7,619 nucleotides of DNA from Oscillospiraceae bacterium (lineage in GTDB: Bacteria > Bacillota > Clostridia > Oscillospirales > Oscillospiraceae): contig JAFYIF010000215.1 in the NCBI GenBank assembly GCA_017538775.1, forward strand, positions 1 through 7,619. The letters are read 5' to 3'. Below the pieces are notes generated by a model. That model made no database searches. It worked only from the letters and a program-made list of their open reading frames with translations, and was not told where the DNA came from. A program made the position numbers and the translations under genes. Shown here piece by piece: positions 1 to 7,619 of this stretch (position 1 is its first letter; the number at the start of each line of letters is the position of its first letter).

Positions 1-42
1 GCCACGGAAGAAGTCCGGCAGCTCATGCAGCGCGGGGCATAG
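1..42 (+). CDS. 3' end of a possible plus-strand gene, cut by the window edge
   Basis: Reading frame 1 is open from the first base and ends with TAG at 40-42, giving the tail ATEEVRQLMQRGA. The stop falls one base before the long palindrome at 44-109, and the convergent atpC stop touches the other side of it, so a convergent gene ending here fits the layout. Fourteen codons are too few to assign a family. This could be a chance open frame, and the sequence left of the window would decide it. Confidence 0.4.
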   Translation, partial: ATEEVRQLMQRGA

Positions 43-43
43 A

Positions 44-108
44 ACACAAAGGGACGGCTCTCCGCTTGTCTGCCTCGGCAGACCGGCACAGAGAACCGTC
101 CCTTTGTG

Positions 109-109
<1 letters not shown>
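44..109. repeat. Long palindrome between convergent stops (REP-like element or bidirectional terminator)
   Basis: The outer arms 44-62 and 91-109 pair over 19 positions with a single mismatch (58 with 95). Inside lies a second hairpin, 68-74 with 77-83 (GTCTGCC / GGCAGAC), closed by a very tight loop. The left arm starts one base after a TAG stop and the right arm runs into the TGA of atpC, so the whole intergenic gap is palindrome. Neither side has a clear T-run, so it is not a textbook intrinsic terminator, but a stem this long between convergent genes could stop or protect both transcripts. From memory, arms containing GGGACGGTTCTCTGTG resemble dispersed palindromes of many Clostridia that go with REP-associated (IS200-like) transposases; this was not checked here. 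Confidence 0.75.
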
Positions 110-2785
<2,676 letters not shown>

Positions 2786-2786
2786 C

Positions 2787-4535
2787 TCAGCTGTTCCTCC
2801 GCTGCACTTCCTGCGCCAGCTCCGTGGCCAGTCGGAGCAGCTTTTCCCGCCCCTCCTCGCTCAGCTCCCCGCTGCGGCGGAGCTTCCGGCAGAGGGCGGG
2901 CAGCCGCTGTTCCACGGCGGCGGCCAGGGCTGCGGCGTAGGCTTCCACCTGCCCCGGCTCCAGCCCGTCCATGACGTGGTTCAGCGCGGCGGTCAGCAGC
3001 GCCACCTGGGAAGCGCGGCTCAGGGGGCGGCCCTGCTTTTGCCGGAGCAGGCGCATCAGCAGCGTGCCGCTGCGCAGCCGCGCCCGGGTGGTCGCGTCCA
3101 GGTCGGAAGAAAAGCGGGTGAAGACCTCCATCTCCCGGAACTGGGCCAGCTCCAGGCGCAGACTGCCGGTGGCCTTTTTCATGGCCCGGCTCTGGGCGTC
3201 CCCGCCCACGCGGGAGACGGACAGGCCCAGGTCCACGGCGGGCCGCTGCCCGGCGTAGAAAAGGCCGCTGTCCAGATAGATCTGGCCGTCGGTGATGCTG
3301 ATGAGGTTGGTGGGGATGTAGGCGGACACGTCCCCGGCCTGGGTCTCCACGATGGGCAGGGCGGTGATGCTGCCCCCGCCCAGGGTCTCGCTGAGCCGGG
3401 CGGAGCGCTCCAGCAGCCGGGAGTGGAGATAGAACACGTCCCCGGGATAGGCCTCCCGCCCCGGGGAGCGGTCCAGCAGCAGACTGAGGGTCCGGTAGGC
3501 CACCGCGTGCTTGCTCAGGTCGTCGTAGACGATCAGCACGTCCCGGCCCAGGTGCATGAAGTATTCGCCCATGGCCGTGGCCGCGAAGGGGGCGATGTAC
3601 TGCTCGCTGGCCGGGCAGCCCGCCCCGGCGCTGACGAGGATGGTATAGTCCAGCGCGCCGCGCACCTCCAGCTCGGCGGCCAGCCGGGCCACGGAGCCGG
3701 TCTTCTGGCCGATGGCGGCGTAGATGCAGATCACGCGCTTGCCCTTCTGGTTCAAAATCGCGTCCAGGGCCAGGGCGGTCTTGCCGGTCTGCCGGTCCCC
3801 GACGATCAGCTCCCGCTGGCCCCGGCCAATGGGGAAGAGGGAGTCGATGCACAGCACGCCGGTCTCCAGCGGGGTCTTCACCCCCTGCCGGTCCAGAATG
3901 GCGGGGGCGTCCCGCTCGATGGGATACCAGGCGTCGTGGGCGATGGGCCCCTTGCCGTCGATGGGGCGGCCCAGGGCGTCCACGGCCCGGCCCAGGAACT
4001 GGAAGCCCACGGGCACGGAGGCGGTCCGCCCCGTGCGCCGGACCAGGCTGCCCTGGGTGACGTGCTCCACCGCGCCGAAGAGGACGCAGCCCAGGCTGTC
4101 CTCCCGCAGGTCCAGCACCAGCCCGGTCACCGGGCCGTTGAAGTCCAAAATCTCCCCGTACTGGGCGTCGGGCAGCCCGCCCACCCGGGCGATCTCGTCC
4201 CCGGCGTACAGCACCTCTCCGGTCTCCTCCATGAAGGGGGAGGGCTGGAAGGCGCGCACCGTGTCCCAGAGCAGGGGCAGCCCCGGCGCGTCGCCCACCC
4301 GGCCGTCCAGGGCCTGGTCGATGCAGTTTTCCAACTGGCGGAGCTGGCCCTCCGGGGTCCAGTCATAGACCTCCTGCCCCAGCTCCAGCCGGAAGCCCCG
4401 GGGCATGTCGGCGGCCCGCCATTTCAATGGCAGAGGCGAACCGTGGCGGCGGAGGATGAAGTCCTCCAGCCTGGCCCGCTGCCGCTCCGTGGGCGGCACG
4501 GCGCTGTACAGCACCGCTTTGGTCTCAATGCTCAT
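2787..4535 (-). CDS. atpA: F1Fo ATP synthase subunit alpha with fused N-terminal delta (OSCP) C-terminal domain
   Basis: This 582-residue protein is about 75 residues longer than a usual alpha subunit (roughly 500-510). Residues 3-74 match the C-terminal domain of delta (see the separate entry), and 75-103 form a linker. The alpha body starts at about 104 ([18 protein letters not shown]). It has P-loop GDRQTGKT at 246-253, [12 protein letters not shown] at 337-348, [24 protein letters not shown] at 358-381 and SVSRVGG at 439-445, with Arg442 at the position of the arginine finger that acts in the beta site. The C-terminal helical domain is normal. The alpha sites bind nucleotide without catalysis. 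The start ATG at 4535 overlaps the end of atpF by 11 bases. Its ribosome site is weak (GGAAG next to the start), so translation probably depends on coupling to atpF. A later start such as Met102 would lose the alpha N-terminal segment and leave a conserved-looking delta domain untranslated, so I prefer the long form. Confidence 0.95.
   Translation of the reverse strand: MSIETKAVLYSAVPPTERQRARLEDFILRRHGSPLPLKWRAADMPRGFRLELGQEVYDWTPEGQLRQLENCIDQALDGRVGDAPGLPLLWDTVRAFQPSPFMEETGEVLYAGDEIARVGGLPDAQYGEILDFNGPVTGLVLDLREDSLGCVLFGAVEHVTQGSLVRRTGRTASVPVGFQFLGRAVDALGRPIDGKGPIAHDAWYPIERDAPAILDRQGVKTPLETGVLCIDSLFPIGRGQRELIVGDRQTGKTALALDAILNQKGKRVICIYAAIGQKTGSVARLAAELEVRGALDYTILVSAGAGCPASEQYIAPFAATAMGEYFMHLGRDVLIVYDDLSKHAVAYRTLSLLLDRSPGREAYPGDVFYLHSRLLERSARLSETLGGGSITALPIVETQAGDVSAYIPTNLISITDGQIYLDSGLFYAGQRPAVDLGLSVSRVGGDAQSRAMKKATGSLRLELAQFREMEVFTRFSSDLDATTRARLRSGTLLMRLLRQKQGRPLSRASQVALLTAALNHVMDGLEPGQVEAYAAALAAAVEQRLPALCRKLRRSGELSEEGREKLLRLATELAQEVQRRNS
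4314..4529 (-). other. Delta/OSCP C-terminal domain encoded at the 5' end of atpA
   Basis: Residues 3-74 of the alpha protein can be laid against the last 75 or so residues of E. coli delta without large gaps. [17 protein letters not shown] sits against [28 protein letters not shown] against KRLSRKVKLNC, then [12 protein letters not shown] against GVIIRAGDMVID, and [11 protein letters not shown] against RGRLERLADVL. These are the strand-strand-helix elements of the delta C-terminal domain, which contacts the C-terminus of subunit b in the peripheral stalk. The usual DGSVRG turn is DWTPEG here. The delta N-terminal six-helix domain is absent. The match comes from reading against a remembered sequence, not from a search. 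Confidence 0.85.
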
Positions 4536-5022
4536 CTTCCGACTCGCTTTCCGCCGCGTCCAGGAAGCGGTCCAGGGCCTGTTCGCCGTCGGTCAGCACC
4601 AGGTGCTTCACGGCCTCCATGGCCAGGGCCGCCGCCTCCCGGTGCAGGTCGCGGACGGTCTCGCTGCGGCGGCTCTCGCTGACGGTCTCGGCCCGGCTGA
4701 GGATGAGCTTCACCTGGGCCTGGGCCTGCTGGAGCTGGAGCTGCGCTTCCTGCTCCGCTGCGCGCTCGATCTGCTCCCGCCGGGCGGCGATCTCCGCGTC
4801 GGCCCGCCGGAGCTTGTCCGCATACTCGTCCCGCATGGCCTCGGCCTCGGTCCGGAGCCGGACCGACTCCGCCTCCCGCTCCGTATAGCGCTGTTCCCGC
4901 TGGGCCAGGAAGCTCTGGATCGGGCGGTAGAGCAGGAAGTACAGCCCGCCGCTGAGGAGGACGAAATTCAGCAGATGCAGCAAAATCTGCTGCCAGTCGA
5001 TGTTCAGGGGAAGTCCGTTCAT
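4525..5022 (-). CDS. atpF: F1Fo ATP synthase subunit b (peripheral stalk)
   Basis: This 165-residue protein is subunit b, which as a dimer ties the membrane sector to the top of F1 and keeps the head from turning. One membrane helix spans about 11-32 ([20 protein letters not shown]) and is followed by the family feature [13 protein letters not shown] long charged helix rich in Glu, Arg, Ala and Gln runs from about 38 to 128, and the C-terminal part (about 129-155) resembles the delta-binding end of other b subunits. The tail is very acidic (AESESEDEH). Only one b gene is present, so a homodimer is expected. Its natural partner, free delta, is not encoded here; the matching delta domain is fused to alpha, the next gene, which overlaps this one by 11 bases. 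The ribosome site is modest (TGAGG nine bases before the start), eleven bases after the atpE stop. Confidence 0.95.
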   Translation of the reverse strand: MNGLPLNIDWQQILLHLLNFVLLSGGLYFLLYRPIQSFLAQREQRYTEREAESVRLRTEAEAMRDEYADKLRRADAEIAARREQIERAAEQEAQLQLQQAQAQVKLILSRAETVSESRRSETVRDLHREAAALAMEAVKHLVLTDGEQALDRFLDAAESESEDEH

Positions 5023-5033
5023 GGCCGCGGGCC

Positions 5034-5390
5034 TCAGAGGACGAAGATGACCAGGATCACCACCAGCAGGGCGTAGATGATGGCGGTCTCGATGAACACC
5101 AGGGAGAGCATCAGGCCGCTGCGGATCTCGCCGGAGGCCTCCGGCTGGCGGGCGGTGCTCTCACTGGCCTTGCGGGAGGCCAGGGCGATGGCGATGGCGC
5201 CCCCGGCGGAGGCCAGGGCGATCATGATGGCACAGGCGATGGCCTTGGACGAGGTGACCTGGGCTTCTGCCAGGACCGCGGCGGCCTCCGGGCTTTCCGC
5301 AGCGTCGGCGGCCAGGGCGGCGGGGGCGCTCAGGACCAGCATCAGGGCCACGGCCAGCGCGGCGGCAAAGAGCTTTTTCTTGTTACGCAT
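5034..5390 (-). CDS. atpE: F1Fo ATP synthase subunit c with N-terminal signal peptide
   Basis: This 118-residue protein forms the rotor ring that carries ions across the membrane. The N-terminus looks like a Sec signal peptide: basic RNKKK, a hydrophobic core at 7-20, then SAPAALA with likely cleavage after Ala27, leaving about 91 residues, a normal c length. An acidic stretch (28-45) precedes helix 1 (about 49-73), the polar loop ARQP (80-83) and helix 2 (about 91-117) with the ion-binding Glu101 in IETAIIY. Anchored on ARQP, Glu101 matches Glu65 of Ilyobacter tartaricus c and Tyr106 matches its Tyr70, but the Gln32 position is Ile68, so protons are more likely than sodium. The glycine packing motif is mostly alanine (Gly63, then Ala65, Ala67, Ala69). 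The start is chosen because GGAGG lies nine bases upstream and the frame extending to 5471 would overlap atpB. Confidence 0.93.
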   Translation of the reverse strand: MRNKKKLFAAALAVALMLVLSAPAALAADAAESPEAAAVLAEAQVTSSKAIACAIMIALASAGGAIAIALASRKASESTARQPEASGEIRSGLMLSLVFIETAIIYALLVVILVIFVL

Positions 5391-5394
5391 CGGT

Positions 5395-6207
5395 TCATTC
5401 CTCCGTTTTGTCTTGATGAATGGGTTCGGAAACCTCATGGAAATACATCCCCACCAGCATACACAGCACATAGGTCTGGATGATGGCGTGCAGGGCCGTG
5501 AACAGCAGGCCCACCAGCACGGGCAGGACGAAGCTCAGGGCCAGGTAGTGATAGACCAGCTCCGTCACCAGCAGGCCGCTGAGCAGCGCGCCGAAGAGCC
5601 GGAAGCTGACGGAGATGGGCAGGGAGAACTCCTTCAGCGTGCGCTTCACGCCGGTGAAGCCCGCCCCGGCGAGCCCGCCCCCCAGCAGCACCAGAAAGCT
5701 TTGGCAGCCCATGCAGATGGCGGCGTTGATGTCGCTGAGCGGGGCGGGCAGGGCCACGCTGTGGCCGCTGGTGGCCAGGACCTGGACCCCCAGCAGCTCA
5801 AAGAGGGTGCCGAAGAAGATGTAAAGCCCCGCCGCGAAGAGATAGGCCCCGGCAAAGCCGCCCTTCCCCGGGGCGGGGACCCGGGCCAGGCCGTCCAGGA
5901 AGCCCACCGCCTGTTCCAGCAGGAGCTGGAAGCGCCCCGGGATGGTCCGGAAGCGCGGCAGGACGAAGAGCCGGAGGGCCAGCGCCGCCAGGAGCAGCAG
6001 CCCGGTGACGGCAAAGGCGGAGATGAGCGCCGGGTTCACCTCCAGCAGCCCGAAGAGGCTGACCCGGTTCACGTCGTGCAGCACCGCGTCCCGCATGGCC
6101 TCCCGGATGTCCTGGTGTCCGCCGGGGGACCCCACCAGCAGCGCCAGCGCCGCCAGAAGCAAAATCAGCGCCAACCAGACGGTCAGCGCCAGGTTCCGGT
6201 GTTTCAT
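5395..6207 (-). CDS. atpB: F1Fo ATP synthase subunit a (proton channel stator)
   Basis: This 270-residue membrane protein is subunit a, which provides the two half-channels beside the c-ring. It has a first helix at about 6-27, a second at about 60-84, the APLSDINAAICMG segment near 155-167 (the usual place of P-T-x-D-x-N), and the key helix SLPISVSFRLFGALLSGLL with the essential Arg203. The last helices contain IIQTYVLCML, where Gln244 matches E. coli Gln252. Relative to E. coli, Asn214 becomes Ala207, Glu219 becomes Leu212 and the His245 position is Thr237, so several usual polar residues are missing. The start at 6207 is preferred over the ATG at 6213 because AAAGGA lies nine bases before it but only three before the other; the longer form adds two residues. 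It is the first gene of the operon, and no atpI is present upstream. Confidence 0.94.
   Translation of the reverse strand: MKHRNLALTVWLALILLLAALALLVGSPGGHQDIREAMRDAVLHDVNRVSLFGLLEVNPALISAFAVTGLLLLAALALRLFVLPRFRTIPGRFQLLLEQAVGFLDGLARVPAPGKGGFAGAYLFAAGLYIFFGTLFELLGVQVLATSGHSVALPAPLSDINAAICMGCQSFLVLLGGGLAGAGFTGVKRTLKEFSLPISVSFRLFGALLSGLLVTELVYHYLALSFVLPVLVGLLFTALHAIIQTYVLCMLVGMYFHEVSEPIHQDKTEE
5400..5404 (-). promoter_or_regulatory. Strong ribosome binding site of atpE
   Basis: GGAGG on the minus strand lies nine bases before the ATG at 5390 and inside the last codons of atpB. It settles the atpE start just downstream of the atpB stop (5395-5397). A strong site here fits the need for many c copies per enzyme. 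Confidence 0.8.
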
Positions 6208-6212
6208 CGGCA

Positions 6213-6222
6213 TCCTTCCTTT
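6213..6222 (-). promoter_or_regulatory. Ribosome binding site of atpB that decides between two starts
   Basis: The minus strand reads AAAGGAAGGA, followed by TGCCG and the ATG at 6207. The spacing is right for 6207 and too short for the ATG at 6213, which overlaps the end of this site. Confidence 0.65.
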
Positions 6223-6255
6223 CCCGATTCAAAAATGGAAGTCAAAAGCAAGAAC

Positions 6256-6284
6256 AGTGTAGCATGGACCGCCGGGCTTGGCAA
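6256..6284 (-). promoter_or_regulatory. Sigma-A-type promoter of the atp operon
   Basis: On the minus strand, TTGCCA (6279-6284, five of six matches to the -35 consensus) is followed by a 17-base spacer and TACACT (6256-6261). TGC just upstream makes an extended -10. Transcription would start near 6249, giving a leader of about 40 bases before atpB. It lies between the terminator of the upstream gene and atpB, so the operon has its own promoter. I see no clear operator or riboswitch in the leader. Confidence 0.75.
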
Positions 6285-6307
6285 GGGGGCGCGGGGCGGT
6301 TCCGGGG

Positions 6308-6355
6308 AAAAAGAAGCCCCGAAAGCCTCCCGGAAAAACGCGGGAGGCTTCGGGG
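6308..6355 (-). terminator. Rho-independent terminator of the phosphatase-family gene
   Basis: The arms 6317-6332 and 6341-6355 form a 15-pair GC-rich stem with one bulged base (6324) and an eight-base loop. On the minus strand the stem is followed by CTTCTTTTT. It begins 12 bases after the stop of the gene at 6368-7429, so it ends that transcript before the atp promoter. The plus-strand side lacks a T-run, so it acts in one direction. Confidence 0.85.
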
Positions 6356-6367
6356 GAAAAAACACGC

Positions 6368-7429
6368 TCAGTCCAGGCGCAAGCGCACGCGCACTGGGTT
6401 GTGGTCGGAGTCGGCGAAGTCCAGTTCGCCCAGGGTCTCCACTTCCAGCAGCGTCACGTTGGGGCTGAGGATGAAGCCGTCGATGACGTAATACTGGGTG
6501 TGCTCCCTGTCGGCGGGGTCATAGGGCTGGTTGAGCAGGCGGCAGCTGGGCGCGTCCAGGCTGTAGGCGTAGCGCCAGCCCGCCCCGGCCGGGAGCAGGC
6601 TCTCGTCCAGGGTGCCGGGCTGCCAGAGTTCCGGGTGGGCGTTGGGATATGCCTCCAGAGCGCCGGGGAAGACCTGGTTGAAGTCGCCCCCCGCGATCAC
6701 ATAGTTGCCCTTTTCATATTCCCGCTGCAAAAAGTCCCGGAGCTGCTGCGTCTGGGCCAGCTTGCCCGCCCCGTCGTCGTAGGCCTCCAGATGCAGGTTC
6801 ACCAGGACCAGCTGCCGCTCCGTCCCCGCCACGTCCAGCCGCGTGACCAGCAGACAGCGCTTGAGGTTGGCGATCCGCAGCGGCCAGGAGAAGGGGCAGG
6901 GCAGGGACAGGCGCTCGGCCTGGGCCACCGCGTAGTCGGAGATGCTCATCAGCCCGCTGTTGACCCGGCCCAGGGGCGGAATGGGGATGGGCACGAAGGA
7001 GCAGGAGTAGTTCAGGGCGTAAAAGCTGCTGCCCCGGGCCAGGGCCGCCGTCTCGTCCACGGAGTAGGTCCGGGCCGAGTCGCTGTCCACCTCCTGGAGC
7101 AGCACCAGCCCGCAGCCGGATGTGCGCAGCGTTTCGGCGATGCCGGACAGATAGCGCTCCACCGTGGCCTCGTCCGCGGCGCGGGCGTTTTTGCCCCCGT
7201 CCATGAAGAAGTCCGAGCCGCTGCCCAGACCCGCGTAGCCGATGTTCCAGCTGAGGATCGAAAGCTCCTCCCCGGCCCGCAGCGATTCCGTCGCCCCGTC
7301 GCTGAGCACCCGGGCAGGCTCCTCGGCGGGGGGATCATACTCCGTGGCCGTCAGCCAGCCCAGCAGCCCGCCCACGGCCAGCACCAGGACCAGAACGACG
7401 AGCCCGATCCCTTTGAATACACGTTTCAT
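6368..7429 (-). CDS. Membrane-anchored endonuclease/exonuclease/phosphatase (EEP) family protein
   Basis: This 353-residue protein starts with a short basic stretch and one hydrophobic helix (about 7-26), so the rest probably faces outside, tethered to the membrane. The EEP fold motifs appear in order: LSWNIGYAG with Asn62, LLQEVD with the metal-binding Glu113, VNLHLEAY with His213, GGDFNQ with Asp249 and Asn251, and SDHNPV with Asp342 and His343. YYVIDGFI (314-321) matches the segment that usually precedes the last motif. The active site therefore looks complete for Mg-dependent cleavage of a phosphodiester or phosphate ester. The family includes nucleases, sphingomyelinases and inositol phosphatases, and the sequence does not tell me the substrate. 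The start is backed by GGAGG nine bases upstream. It has its own promoter and terminator, so the link to ATP synthase is probably position only. Confidence 0.88.
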   Translation of the reverse strand: MKRVFKGIGLVVLVLVLAVGGLLGWLTATEYDPPAEEPARVLSDGATESLRAGEELSILSWNIGYAGLGSGSDFFMDGGKNARAADEATVERYLSGIAETLRTSGCGLVLLQEVDSDSARTYSVDETAALARGSSFYALNYSCSFVPIPIPPLGRVNSGLMSISDYAVAQAERLSLPCPFSWPLRIANLKRCLLVTRLDVAGTERQLVLVNLHLEAYDDGAGKLAQTQQLRDFLQREYEKGNYVIAGGDFNQVFPGALEAYPNAHPELWQPGTLDESLLPAGAGWRYAYSLDAPSCRLLNQPYDPADREHTQYYVIDGFILSPNVTLLEVETLGELDFADSDHNPVRVRLRLD

Positions 7430-7468
7430 GTAGCGCCACCTCCGGTGATGGGTTTGTATGGTAGATCC

Positions 7469-7497
7469 AGTATAGCAGAGCGGGCACCGCCGCGCAA
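7469..7497 (-). promoter_or_regulatory. Promoter of the EEP-family gene
   Basis: On the minus strand, TATACT (7469-7474) is preceded by TGC, an extended -10, and lies 17 bases after a weak -35, TTGCGC (7492-7497). The start would fall near 7462, about 33 bases before the ATG at 7429. The good -10 with extension makes up for the poor -35. Confidence 0.65.
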
Positions 7498-7504
7498 GCG
7501 CTGA

Positions 7505-7554
7505 AAAAACAAGCTGTCATTGCGAGGTGCGAAAAACAAGCTGTCATTGCGAGG
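7505..7554. repeat. Two tandem copies of a 23-base repeat
   Basis: The unit AAAAACAAGCTGTCATTGCG plus AGG occurs at 7505-7527 and 7532-7554, identical over 23 bases with a period of 27. The second copy runs on into the palindrome at 7546-7575, while the first stops after the shared part. It looks like a partial duplication of a dispersed element. Confidence 0.85.
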
Positions 7555-7580
7555 AGGCGAAGCCGATGTGGCAATCCCCC
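7543..7580. repeat. Dispersed-type palindromic repeat (TCATTGCGAGG family)
   Basis: The outer arms ATTGC (7546-7550) and GCAAT (7571-7575) flank an inner GGC-GAA-GCC hairpin (7556-7564). From memory, sequences of the form TCATTGCGAG...GCGAAGCC...GGCAATCCC recur between genes in many bacterial genomes, including Clostridia. Only one full copy is in this window, so the dispersed nature is inferred. Confidence 0.6.
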
Positions 7581-7597
7581 CGACGCCGCGCTTTTTG

Positions 7598-7619
7598 GCT
7601 CCCTTCTTCAGAAGGGAGC
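7598..7619. repeat. Perfect hairpin at the right window edge
   Basis: GCTCCCTTCT (7598-7607) and AGAAGGGAGC (7610-7619) are perfect inverted repeats two bases apart. In RNA the loop would open to at least four bases. A T-run (7592-7596) precedes the stem on the plus strand. On the minus strand the stem is followed by A's, so it is not a terminator in that direction. It may continue past the window and may be a further intergenic repeat. Confidence 0.6.

Noticed and set aside
2787..4232. A shorter alpha starting at Met102
   Set aside because: It would drop the usual alpha N-terminal segment, and the upstream residues match delta in the same frame, so the extension looks translated.
5034..5390. 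A sodium-specific c-ring
   Set aside because: The key glutamine of the sodium site is isoleucine, so the partial match (Glu, Thr, Tyr) is not enough to claim sodium coupling.
5034..5471. A longer atpE start at 5471
   Set aside because: It would overlap the end of atpB by 77 bases and lacks a ribosome site, while GGAGG stands nine bases before the ATG at 5390 and yields a clean signal peptide.
7505..7554. A CRISPR array
   Set aside because: There are only two units with a four-base gap and no spacers; it is a tandem duplication.

Overview
The window is a compact, GC-rich bacterial stretch holding a complete-looking F1Fo ATP synthase operon on the minus strand, in the order atpB-atpE-atpF-atpA-atpG-atpD-atpC (subunits a, c, b, alpha, gamma, beta, epsilon). 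Upstream of it, also on the minus strand, is a membrane-anchored endonuclease/exonuclease/phosphatase-family protein. Strong GGAGG-type ribosome sites, sigma-A-like promoters with extended -10 boxes and the dispersed-looking palindromes at both ends suggest a high-GC Firmicute of the Clostridia (Oscillospiraceae-like). That assignment is an inference from style, not from a marker gene.

Layout, left to right: the last 14 codons of a possible plus-strand gene (1-42); a long palindrome that fills the gap between two convergent stop codons (44-109); the atp operon (109-6207) with its promoter at 6256-6284; a rho-independent terminator (6308-6355) that ends the upstream gene; the phosphatase-family gene (6368-7429) with its own promoter (7469-7497); then about 120 bases of short repeats and palindromes (7505-7619).

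The main point of interest is the peripheral stalk. There is no separate atpH (delta) gene. Instead the alpha subunit carries an extra N-terminal domain of about 75 residues that lines up well with the C-terminal domain of delta/OSCP, the part that binds subunit b. The delta N-terminal helical bundle, which normally caps the alpha3beta3 crown, is not encoded in the window. The enzyme thus appears to join b directly to alpha through a fused delta domain, which would be present in three copies per complex. Other unusual points are a c subunit made with a Sec-type signal peptide and an alanine-rich helix-packing motif, an a subunit that lacks several usual polar residues near the essential arginine, and a gamma subunit with a C-terminal extension that would reach towards the uncapped crown.

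Together the seven atp genes would make a membrane rotary enzyme (a, c-ring, b2) with an F1 head (alpha3beta3, gamma, epsilon). Tight spacing and ATGA overlaps imply translational coupling along one transcript.
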